Shown here piece by piece: positions 6,269 through 13,733 of a stretch of DNA of 18,737 nucleotides. The stretch comes from Holosporaceae bacterium (GTDB lineage Bacteria; Pseudomonadota; Alphaproteobacteria; UBA3830). The position numbers and the translations under genes were made by a program. The stretch is from NCBI GenBank assembly GCA_031258475.1, contig JAIRMS010000020.1, forward strand, positions 1-18,737, in the 5' to 3' direction. Positions within the stretch are counted from its first letter, which is position 1; each line of letters opens with the position of its first letter. The notes under the pieces are model-generated. The model had not been told where the DNA came from, ran no database searches, and saw only the letters and a program-made list of their open reading frames with translations.

Positions 6269-7146
6269 GCGTTTGCTGAGCAGCGTTTTTCGCTGTACGC
6301 AAGGTATAATGTGCTGGGAATCAGGATCAGCGCTCCTATCAAAACGTTCATGCCCGGAACTTCCGCGAAAAAGATGAATGCAAAAATGGCGCTGATCAGA
6401 AATTCCATGTATCTAAACGGCGCCAGCGCGGACAGATCGGTTGCGCTGAAAGCTCTGAAAAGAAAGTACTGCAACATATTTCCGCCGGCTCCCAATAGGA
6501 ATAGCATGGAATATTCGTGGAACGTTGGCGCTTTCCAAACAAGCAGAGCGGGGAAGAACGACAGGGATCCTGCGACAATCGCGAAGTAGAGCAGCATGGT
6601 GATCCTGCATTCGTCATCCACGACTTTTTTTATCATCACGTCCTGCACTGCGAACAGAAACGCGGACGCAATCGGAGCGAGATATAAAAGTTTTATGGAA
6701 ACGGACGAGTCGCCGTTATATAACGTGATAAACGATAGCCCGAAAAATCCAATTAGGGTGGCCGCCCATCTTACGCAGGAAACTTTTTCTCCAAGAAATG
6801 AGATCGATAGAATTATAACGAAGAGCGGAATCGTCCACAGAATTGTGACGACTTCCACGAGAGGAAGATATATTACGGAGTAGGTGTAGAGGAAAAATCC
6901 AACCGCTCCAAGTATTCCCCTTATTACATTGAATCCGAGTCGTTTGGTTCTGAAAACCTGTTTTCCCTCGGCAACGGCAAAGGGAAGCAGAGTAAGCAAT
7001 CCAAAAAAGAAACGGAAAAAGATTACTTCCAGGGCATGCAGTCTTTCTCCCATGAATTTTACAACGATATCGTTGGCGCAGCTGACGAGCATTGTCATCA
7101 TCAGAAAAAACAAACCTTGGTAGTATCCCTTTTGCTCTAGATCCAT
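6265..7146 (-). CDS. EamA/DMT-family permease, possible S-adenosylmethionine-type transporter
   Basis: About 293 residues from ATG 7146. A longer reading to 7236 would overlap the divergent phage gene at 7206. Roughly ten hydrophobic segments form two EamA repeats. Family marks include FFRFFFGLLTLLPF in the first half, the LYTYSVIYLPLVEVVTILWTIP segment, FLGEKVS after it, and a second repeat with FRAFSATDLSALAPFRYME and FAEVP. This arrangement is typical of drug/metabolite transporters. In Rickettsia-like bacteria a close member imports S-adenosylmethionine, but the substrate cannot be read from sequence. It is convergent with B3: the bases CTAG at 6265-6268 provide the stop codon for both genes. 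Confidence 0.85.
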   Translation of the reverse strand: MDLEQKGYYQGLFFLMMTMLVSCANDIVVKFMGERLHALEVIFFRFFFGLLTLLPFAVAEGKQVFRTKRLGFNVIRGILGAVGFFLYTYSVIYLPLVEVVTILWTIPLFVIILSISFLGEKVSCVRWAATLIGFFGLSFITLYNGDSSVSIKLLYLAPIASAFLFAVQDVMIKKVVDDECRITMLLYFAIVAGSLSFFPALLVWKAPTFHEYSMLFLLGAGGNMLQYFLFRAFSATDLSALAPFRYMEFLISAIFAFIFFAEVPGMNVLIGALILIPSTLYLAYSEKRCSANA

Positions 7147-7205
7147 AAGTGCTCTAAGACTGTGAAAGCTTAAATCTACAATAACCATCAAAAAAAAGAA
7201 AGAAT

Positions 7206-8948
7206 ATGAAATTAATATTTGACTGGAGTCCTTCATTTTATGAAGAAAAAAATAATTGGCGCGGCGACGAAAAAATAATTTCTTTGGAGATTTTCCAAAA
7301 AGAATGCGGATTCGCCGCTGCCAAAGTATCCATCGGCACGAAAGACGCCGATAAACTACTGAACAGAAAATACGCCAAGATAGGTGTGCAAAACGGAGAC
7401 GACGTGGAGCTGCTCTTTTCGGGGCGGCTCGTTGCTTTTCCCGTTGGTTTTTGCGGTTCGACGACGGAATTGGAATTTATCGCAGAGCCGGACGACTATC
7501 AGACCAAATTATCGGAATTTTCCAGCGAGAATTTCAGGTGCTATCGTTCGATCGATAACCACGCGGCAATGGGAGATAACATCCCATTCGACGACCTGTT
7601 TTTCTCTTCCCGGGATCTGAAAAATCCGACGATTTTCCTGGAGGGAAGCGACAAAATTTTCCACTGGGACATGCGCGACGGGCAACTATCGCTGTCGGAT
7701 GTAAATCGCGGGCGAAGAAATTTCGATGTGAACGGCAATGAAATTCTGCAAAATTCAATCAAGGTGAGAATAGCGCGGGAGCCGTACCGGGTCGTCAATC
7801 TTAGGGTGTCCGCCGGCTGGATTCAGCACGAATACGGAATCATCGACGTTATTCCAATGATCGCCGCGAAATTTGCCAGTGGCGTGATCAATTCCTTCAC
7901 GAATATAAAATCGGGAATCGAAAAGATTTTTTCCGCCAGAAACGGATACGGATTGGCCCACTGCGATATCAAAGAAATAAATCCAAACGTGCCCGGATTG
8001 GGAAATGGATATCCAATGCTATCTCCGGATTTTTGCGTGCAGAAATCCACGGACAAACAGAAAGTTCAGTTTAAACGATTTTATTTCGGCGGAAAGTTGA
8101 TTCTCAATTGGGCCTACAGACAGAAGCGAATCGAAGCGGTAAACGTGAGAATTTTAAATCCGTCATCTCCGCATGGTCGAGAGAAAAATCTTTACCTGCG
8201 ACTGAACGCGATTCAACTGCCGAAAAAACGTCCGAATTGGAATAATTTTACCTACTACGGACGCAGCGAAAAAATTCGGCACGGCGAAGACGTTTTCGAA
8301 TGCATGACTCCGCACGTTTCCGGAGAAAATTTCGAACCGGACAAATGGCGCTTCGTCGAAAAAATTCCGGACGCTCTGAAAAACGACATGAGTTCGTCGT
8401 TCTTCTCGACGGTTCGCGGAAAAAACGCCATCAAATACGCGATGCAAAAGGCGATCGCGCTGATCAACTACTCGTCCCGCAACGTGGAGATTGATTTCTG
8501 CGTGGAAGCGAAAAAATTCATTTTTGCAAGCCTGGACGATCAAATTACGATACACGACGGAAGATTCAGTGGTGGACGCGTCTCGGGAAAAATCCTGAGA
8601 ATGCGATTTACCGGCAGAGTAGATCAAAAAGTAATCAAATTCACCATTGGATGCTGCGCTGCAAAACTGTCGCGGAGTTTCGACAGACTAAATTCCTATG
8701 GAATTGACGTGTCCGACGACGCGAGCACCGTAAATCCATCGGATATCGTGCAGAAAATTGAAATTAAAAACACTCCGGAAGAGCAGATCGATGTTCTATC
8801 ACGAACGGTTGCTCGCACCAGCGGCGAGCTGAAGGACGAGCTGAGGAAACATGCGACGAAAATCAGGCTGTTTCTTCATCCGCTGAACACCGCGCGAGTA
8901 ATTACCCGAGAAGTGACTCTACCGGATTTTGAAATGGAGCAATCATGA
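7206..8948 (+). CDS. Phage-derived protein, candidate tail/baseplate hub
   Basis: 580 residues, weak AGAAAGA ribosome site. First gene of a four-gene operon ending in a cell-wall hydrolase and a holin-like protein, so a phage or tail-like origin is likely from context. The N-terminal 110 residues read like the first domain of phage hub proteins (Mu gpP/T4 gp27 type): repeated short strands, NRKYAKIGVQNGDDVELLF and FSGRLVAF, then TTELEFIAEPDDYQTKL. The middle is strand-rich with aromatic residues; the C-terminus (PEEQIDVLSRTVARTSGELKDELRKHA) is helical. No enzymatic motif is seen. The hub label is inferred from layout and context. A conserved unknown protein from a degraded prophage is the alternative. 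Confidence 0.6.
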   Translation: MKLIFDWSPSFYEEKNNWRGDEKIISLEIFQKECGFAAAKVSIGTKDADKLLNRKYAKIGVQNGDDVELLFSGRLVAFPVGFCGSTTELEFIAEPDDYQTKLSEFSSENFRCYRSIDNHAAMGDNIPFDDLFFSSRDLKNPTIFLEGSDKIFHWDMRDGQLSLSDVNRGRRNFDVNGNEILQNSIKVRIAREPYRVVNLRVSAGWIQHEYGIIDVIPMIAAKFASGVINSFTNIKSGIEKIFSARNGYGLAHCDIKEINPNVPGLGNGYPMLSPDFCVQKSTDKQKVQFKRFYFGGKLILNWAYRQKRIEAVNVRILNPSSPHGREKNLYLRLNAIQLPKKRPNWNNFTYYGRSEKIRHGEDVFECMTPHVSGENFEPDKWRFVEKIPDALKNDMSSSFFSTVRGKNAIKYAMQKAIALINYSSRNVEIDFCVEAKKFIFASLDDQITIHDGRFSGGRVSGKILRMRFTGRVDQKVIKFTIGCCAAKLSRSFDRLNSYGIDVSDDASTVNPSDIVQKIEIKNTPEEQIDVLSRTVARTSGELKDELRKHATKIRLFLHPLNTARVITREVTLPDFEMEQS

Positions 8949-9832
8949 CAATCACAAGAGGAATAAGAGCATTATCCACCGGGTATTACCACGATTTTGC
9001 AGACGTTCCCGATACGGACGAAAATCTGTCGACTTGCGTCGTCTTTGAATCAAAGGAGGACGACTGCCATGGAGCGGTGGCAAACTCCTGGCCGGATTCA
9101 ATCGCGCTGAACGCCAGCATCACGCGGGTTGCCGCAGCGAGCGATGCAACCGTAGAGCGCGTCGAAAATTCGAAATTTTTGGATCGAATATCGCTCTACG
9201 GCGCTCCGAGAATCGATTTGCAGTCGCAGGTGCAAAATCCCAAATCCTGTTGCTCGAAAATCGTCGTCGATTTCGAAAATACCGGAAAATATTCGTTGGA
9301 AAACGAGATCGATACGTTTATCGGAAAGGATTTTGGCGACTACCAAATGAATTTTTCATCGGATCATCTTTTCGAAAAAGAATTTCTCATCTGTTCCCAA
9401 TCGATATCAGAAATTGCTGATCAAAGTGGCACATTGAAGCATGAGAACACGTTTGCAAAGTGCAAGATCTATCCATACGGCGGAATGTTCGAATACGGAA
9501 TGCATCCGCAGCTGATGGAATCCTGCGTCTTTCGAGTCGTGCACGACGGAAAACAGCTGTGCCTGCGCATATCTCCGCTGAGTGCAATGCGAAATCTAGG
9601 AATCGATCCGACAAAAGATCAACCGTCTGAATCCGGCTATCAATTCGTTGGAGTAAAGAATTTTTCGGAATCTCAGAAAACCAATCTTTACGACGAGCTA
9701 AAAAACGGATTCTGCAAAATAGAAGTAATCAACAAAAACACTGAGGAAACGGCGCTGTACAAAAGCAACGCCGTTCTGCATCAGCAGAAAACAAACCTAA
9801 TCACAATTAATTTTATAAAAGAGGAATCATGA
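8945..9832 (+). CDS. Phage-derived protein of unknown function
   Basis: 295 residues; starts inside the stop of the previous gene (ATGA overlap) with GGAG at 8936-8939. No family recognised and no signal peptide or membrane segment. It begins MTITRGIRALSTGYYHDF and has many short strand-like stretches, with several cysteines (SCCSKIVV, LICSQS, ESCVFRVV). Its place between a hub-like gene and the lysis genes suggests a tail or baseplate part (fibre, collar or spike). Confidence 0.55.
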   Translation: MTITRGIRALSTGYYHDFADVPDTDENLSTCVVFESKEDDCHGAVANSWPDSIALNASITRVAAASDATVERVENSKFLDRISLYGAPRIDLQSQVQNPKSCCSKIVVDFENTGKYSLENEIDTFIGKDFGDYQMNFSSDHLFEKEFLICSQSISEIADQSGTLKHENTFAKCKIYPYGGMFEYGMHPQLMESCVFRVVHDGKQLCLRISPLSAMRNLGIDPTKDQPSESGYQFVGVKNFSESQKTNLYDELKNGFCKIEVINKNTEETALYKSNAVLHQQKTNLITINFIKEES

Positions 9833-10248
9833 AATTTTCAAAAAATGATCTGGACGTCTTCGCAAGAACAATATACGGGGAGGGTAGGGGAGAGCTATAC
9901 AAATTCGGACTAGCTCCTCTGATTGCCATAGCCAACGTTATCGTAAACAGGAAAAATAAAAATTTCGCGCAAACGATAGCCGAGGTATGCCTCGCTCCGT
10001 ATCAATTTTCTTGCTGGAATGCGAACGATACAAACTGTGAAACAATAAAAAAAATTAGCGAGGAAAATTCCGTCTTTAGGATTTGTCTCGAAACGGCGGA
10101 AAATGTTCTGCTGGAAAAATGGCCGGATCTGACGGATGGATGCGATCATTATCATGAAAAATCCGCAAAGCCGTTTTGGGCGGCCTATCTCGAGCCGAGG
10201 AGAATTTTCGGCTCGCATTATTTTTATGAATTAAGGAGGAAAAAATGA
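9829..10248 (+). CDS. SleB/CwlJ-type cell-wall hydrolase (phage endolysin-like)
   Basis: 139 residues, ATGA overlap with the gene before, GAGGA ribosome site at 9821-9825. Matches the Hydrolase_2 (SleB) domain along its whole length: FARTIYGEGRGE with the proposed catalytic Glu-18, AIANVIVNRKN, the YQFSCWN segment, DGCDHYH, and GSHYFY at the end. The family cleaves peptidoglycan (lytic transglycosylase/amidase activity in spore germination enzymes and phage relatives). No signal peptide, so release would need the neighbouring holin-like protein or injection with a tail. Confidence 0.85.
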   Translation: MKFSKNDLDVFARTIYGEGRGELYKFGLAPLIAIANVIVNRKNKNFAQTIAEVCLAPYQFSCWNANDTNCETIKKISEENSVFRICLETAENVLLEKWPDLTDGCDHYHEKSAKPFWAAYLEPRRIFGSHYFYELRRKK

Positions 10249-10625
10249 CCATAGAAAAAATAACTTTAGATTCGGTGAAATCCGTGAAAAACGAAATTTC
10301 GCACGCGGTGGATAATCGCGCCGGCTCCGATGCGCCGGGCACAAATAACAACGGCAAAGTCAATGTGATAAACGCCTGCGGCCGTAACAAAAGATTGAAC
10401 ATCATGGTGGTCGGAGCGGCGCTTGGACTGATTTTCTGCATATTGACGTTGACGTCCTACAAAGGAGATCTTCCCGGTGAAGTTGTGGGCATTATATCCA
10501 CGGTGGCCGGGATTTTCGGAGCCTGTCTCAAAGACGCCTACAGCTTCGAATTCGGCTCATCCCGCGGCAGCAAAGACAAGGACGACAAAATCTCGTCCAC
10601 CATACTTGAAAGAATGAAACACTAA
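10245..10625 (+). CDS. Holin-like two-helix membrane protein
   Basis: 126 residues, ATGA overlap, strong AAGGAGG (10233-10239). A polar N-terminal 50 residues precede two membrane spans (about 52-70, NIMVVGAALGLIFCILTLT; about 79-97, EVVGIISTVAGIFGACL) joined by a short loop with LPGE, then a charged tail rich in Lys and Asp. Size, topology and place directly after an endolysin-like gene are those of a holin. No close family member recognised, so the call rests on layout. Confidence 0.62.
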   Translation: MTIEKITLDSVKSVKNEISHAVDNRAGSDAPGTNNNGKVNVINACGRNKRLNIMVVGAALGLIFCILTLTSYKGDLPGEVVGIISTVAGIFGACLKDAYSFEFGSSRGSKDKDDKISSTILERMKH

Positions 10626-10974
10626 CCAGAACTCTTTGTTCACCGCACAAGATCAACATCCGGTGCCATGCGGCACGGTCTACTGTCTTTGCAAACGAAA
10701 CTAGGATCCGAAATGAGGATAAGGAGGTTAATCTTTCGAACCCTCGATCATCTCGCGCAAAACTACGACAGCCTAAACCAAGCCGCATGTAATGAACACT
10801 CTTCATTATAGTTAAAGTTTAGAATAATGCAACACATTATTTACAAAAAATAAATGATTGGTGTTTACCCCTTGATAACGTCGAAGATTTAGGGGCGCTC
10901 AAAAGATTCTGTTTGCCGGAGTTACCCCCTGATGGTGTATTCTAAAAATAGCCTTTTTCGAGCCAATTCCCCTT
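10626..10974. other. 349-base convergent intergenic region, no supported gene
   Basis: Lies between the holin-like gene and the end of murJ. A 92-codon minus frame here is not convincing. Visible structure: a perfect hairpin AATGAA-CACTC-TTCATT (10791-10807) without a T run, and two imperfect direct copies of a C-rich block, GTTTACCCCTTGAT near 10862 and GTTACCCCCTGAT near 10920. No clear terminator or attachment site was found. Confidence 0.5.
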
Positions 10975-12567
10975 CTAGAGGGATTTGTGCGTATCGATTG
11001 ATCTGATTTCTTTCATAAAAGAGAAAGCATTTGTGATTTTTCCCGTTGCCAGGAATATCAATGTGGCAATGCCGGAAACGCACAACAATGCGACGTTTCT
11101 CTCTGCTCCTCCATTCAAATAATATGGATCTGCGAAATTATTCATGAGTAAAATCGACGCCAGCATAATCAGAGAAATCAAAACCTGCTTCCCGCATTCT
11201 TTTAGCGTGTATTCGTCCAGATGAATTTTGCAGCGTTTTTTCAATCTTGTGGCGAGATAGATCCAATTGCTCCAGGAGGACAGGGTGGTGGCCCAGGCGA
11301 TTCCTGTATGTTTCATGCAGGGCGTAAGTAGTATAATGAACAATAGATTCACGCAGATTGCGATAATTCCACCTTTCAGAGGAATCCGAGTATTTTTGTT
11401 AGCAAAAAAAGCCGCGGAAAATACCTTGGTCGCCATGTACACTGGCAGCCCAAACGAGAACGCGGTCAATGCCGGATAGGCTGCCGCGACATGCTCGTCG
11501 GTGAAATTTCCGCGACCATAAACTGCGCCTATAACTGGTTCGCTGAGCGATACAAGAATTACTGTTATTGGAAAAGTAAATATGAAAGCGAATAGAAGCC
11601 CTAAATTCATTTGTTTTTGGGCCATAGCGTTGTTTTTCTCATGAATCGCCCGGGTCAACGGTGGCAATAGGGCGGTGCTGAACGCAATTCCTAGAATTCC
11701 TATGGGAAACTGGTGAATATGATCCACGTAATAAAAATATGAGATCGCTCCGGTCGGCAAAAACGACAATACAACGAAATCTGTCAATATATTCAGCTGC
11801 AGTACGCCTGATCCAACGGCGCCGGAAATCAATTTTTTAAAAAAGATTTTCACTTCTTCTGTTCTCGAGGAAAAATCGAAGCGTATATTGAATCCACAGC
11901 CTTTTACGCTAATCCATAGAACAAGAACCTGCGCCGCACCGCTCAGAAACGTCGCCCAGGCCATTGTGTAGGCAGTGCTGGGGAAAAAAAGAGGACCGCA
12001 AAACAACGCGATGACCACAAAAATATTCAGGATCAGCTGTGCGGCAGCCGGCATGGCGAATCGATTCAGCGTATTAAGAATTCCTCCGAACATTGCAGCC
12101 AGAAACGAAGCGGCCACATATGGCGAGCAAATTCTTCCGATGGAAACCAGGTGTTCGAATTTTTCGCCGGACGGATCTATGCCAGCGGCGAATCCTCCCA
12201 TGATCTCTCTGAAGAAGATTAGACAAACAATTGAAAAGAACGAAACCATAAGGGTCAGCCAGGTAAATATTTGGGAAGCGATTTTTTGAGCTTCGGCGTG
12301 ACCTTTGTCCTTTAGAGAACTAGAAAAAATGGGGAGAAACGAGGCGTTAAAAGCCCCTTCCGCAAACAATTTTCTCAATGAATTTGCGAATTTAAAGGAA
12401 AGAGAGAAAACATCAGAAAACAGGCCAGCGCCGAGAATATAGGACTGTGCTATATCTCTGATGAAACTTCCAACACGATAGGCCAGCGTCCATCCACCGA
12501 TGGTGATAACATTTCTGATTAGGTTCAATTTATTATGTCTGCCCAAATAATACAGTGGGGCCAACAT
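10975..12567 (-). CDS. murJ: Lipid II flippase MurJ (MviN)
   Basis: About 530 residues, normal family length. It carries the family signature in the first 70 residues: LIRNVITIGGWTLAYRVGSFIRD, then SDVFSLSFKFANSLRKLFAEGAFNASFLPIF, followed by about fourteen hydrophobic helices with segments such as HIHQFPIGILGIAFSTALLPPLTR. It flips lipid II across the inner membrane for peptidoglycan synthesis, so this organism keeps a wall-building pathway. The start is unsure: ATG 12567 is used here, TTG 12528 would match the usual family start more closely, and neither has a good ribosome site. The frame stays open upstream into a decayed piece of the DivL-like gene, so the extra N-terminal residues may be a remnant of that sequence. 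Confidence 0.93.
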   Translation of the reverse strand: MLAPLYYLGRHNKLNLIRNVITIGGWTLAYRVGSFIRDIAQSYILGAGLFSDVFSLSFKFANSLRKLFAEGAFNASFLPIFSSSLKDKGHAEAQKIASQIFTWLTLMVSFFSIVCLIFFREIMGGFAAGIDPSGEKFEHLVSIGRICSPYVAASFLAAMFGGILNTLNRFAMPAAAQLILNIFVVIALFCGPLFFPSTAYTMAWATFLSGAAQVLVLWISVKGCGFNIRFDFSSRTEEVKIFFKKLISGAVGSGVLQLNILTDFVVLSFLPTGAISYFYYVDHIHQFPIGILGIAFSTALLPPLTRAIHEKNNAMAQKQMNLGLLFAFIFTFPITVILVSLSEPVIGAVYGRGNFTDEHVAAAYPALTAFSFGLPVYMATKVFSAAFFANKNTRIPLKGGIIAICVNLLFIILLTPCMKHTGIAWATTLSSWSNWIYLATRLKKRCKIHLDEYTLKECGKQVLISLIMLASILLMNNFADPYYLNGGAERNVALLCVSGIATLIFLATGKITNAFSFMKEIRSIDTHKSL

Positions 12568-12633
12568 ATCACATAAACGTAACCACTGCAAGCAATCACC
12601 CGTTTGTGGATTGTTTGATTGATTTGGCAGATA

Positions 12634-12712
12634 GCAGATAACCAGGGTTCCTTCTTTCGACGTTGGAGTTGATTTTCAACGTTCCACCGTGTAGCTCTGT
12701 CGGCGATTTTAT
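12634..12712 (-). pseudogene. Frameshifted duplicate of the 3' end of the DivL-like gene
   Basis: The minus strand reads KSPTELHGGTLKINSNVE, matching KSLIELHGGTLKINSNVE of the DivL-like gene at about 13820-13896. A one-base insertion (GAAAGAAGG versus GAAGAAGG) then shifts the frame, after which EGTLVICYLP corresponds to EGTCVICALP. Identity is roughly 80 percent, so the copy is not recent. The shifted frame continues without a stop into murJ. The 12783 gene lies exactly between this fragment and the full gene. Confidence 0.8.
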
Positions 12713-12782
12713 AGTGGGGAAATTCTTGGTTGCTTTTATTTGTAAGTATGATATACGCATTATGTTTAAACTTGTGAAAAAA

Positions 12783-13661
12783 ATGATGATTCTAAAAAAG
12801 AAAGAACTGTTTAATATGTTTTTAGGAGCGGGCGTTTTGTTAGCTTCGGATTGTGAGGGAATGCGACATTCGAATGCTGAACCGTTGAAGAAAGCGACTG
12901 TCACGGTGATAGATTTTCGCCCTATAGATCTTCCTGCAGCTGTTGCTGGTATGCGGGGAGTTTCAGACGCTCTTCCTATAGATGTTGCGGAAAGGCCTGG
13001 CGTCAGAGATACTGCTGTGTCGGGTACACCCGTAGTCAAATGTGTTGCTATTCCGCACGTGTTAATATCACGTACGATTAATAGTAAAAATCGTGTCCTT
13101 ATGCTCAACATACGTAATGCACTATTGATCCTCAACGGGACGTTGGCAACTGTAGCAAATGACGGCGTTGTGCCTACGACAAACGGTGGATCCCTGTTAG
13201 ATGGCGAACACGCAGCCCTTGATATCGGCCTCTTTCCACTATTTGTAAAGTTTTCCGATACCATCGACGCTCGCTCCGGCTTTCAACTGTTCAAAAGAAG
13301 ATACAGATTCCCCAAATATCAAACTCTGTTGCGCACGACCAATAAATATAGCCTATTGAAAGTATACTTGCATTTCGCAGCTGACACTGGAAACGGAGAT
13401 CCCGAATCTAGGAGTAAGCACCTCATGGTTGTTGGACTTTCTACACGAAACCTCATGAACTGCGATTATCGGTACGGAATTGCCACCAGAAACATCTGGT
13501 TTCTTGGTTTGCTTACTCTTACGGAGATAGCGGAATTGGGTACTATCGGAGGTGGTTCTTTGGATAATGAACGAAAACCACTTGGATATACATCCGACGT
13601 ACTTGCTCAACTGAACGACCTTATTGAATCCATGAATAAGGAGGAGTGGAGTTCCCTTTGA
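12783..13661 (+). CDS. Secreted protein of unknown family
   Basis: About 292 residues from ATG 12783. ATG 12786 and 12762 are alternatives, and no good ribosome site helps choose. The leader MMILKKKELFNMFLGAGVLLASDCEG has a basic start, a hydrophobic core and a likely cut before Met, in the style of the other exported proteins here. The mature part opens with a Val/Pro-rich stretch, then VLMLNIRNALLILNGTLATV, then a basic FKRRYRFPKYQ and a C-terminal helix ending LNDLIESMNKEEW. No catalytic motif or known domain recognised. It sits between a decayed copy of the DivL-like 3' end and the intact gene, as if inserted there. An antisense frame of 222 codons over its first half is a shadow. Confidence 0.65.
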   Translation: MMILKKKELFNMFLGAGVLLASDCEGMRHSNAEPLKKATVTVIDFRPIDLPAAVAGMRGVSDALPIDVAERPGVRDTAVSGTPVVKCVAIPHVLISRTINSKNRVLMLNIRNALLILNGTLATVANDGVVPTTNGGSLLDGEHAALDIGLFPLFVKFSDTIDARSGFQLFKRRYRFPKYQTLLRTTNKYSLLKVYLHFAADTGNGDPESRSKHLMVVGLSTRNLMNCDYRYGIATRNIWFLGLLTLTEIAELGTIGGGSLDNERKPLGYTSDVLAQLNDLIESMNKEEWSSL

Positions 13662-13733
13662 AGCACTGTTTCGCCTTCAGGATTGGGAACTGGGGATTTG
13701 ATGGCAACGAAACTCACAGAGCAATACTTGGAC

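Noticed and set aside
8163..8627. 154-codon minus-strand frame inside the 580-residue phage gene
   Set aside because: Antisense shadow; no motif, and it would interrupt an operon with tight overlaps.
10528..10806. 92-codon minus-strand frame after the holin-like gene
   Set aside because: Overlaps the 3' end of a well-supported gene, has no recognisable domain or ribosome site.
12596..13264. 222-codon minus-strand frame
   Set aside because: Antisense to the secreted gene at 12783. Its only recognisable part is the decayed DivL-like 3' end at its C-terminus; the rest lacks a leader, ribosome site or motif.
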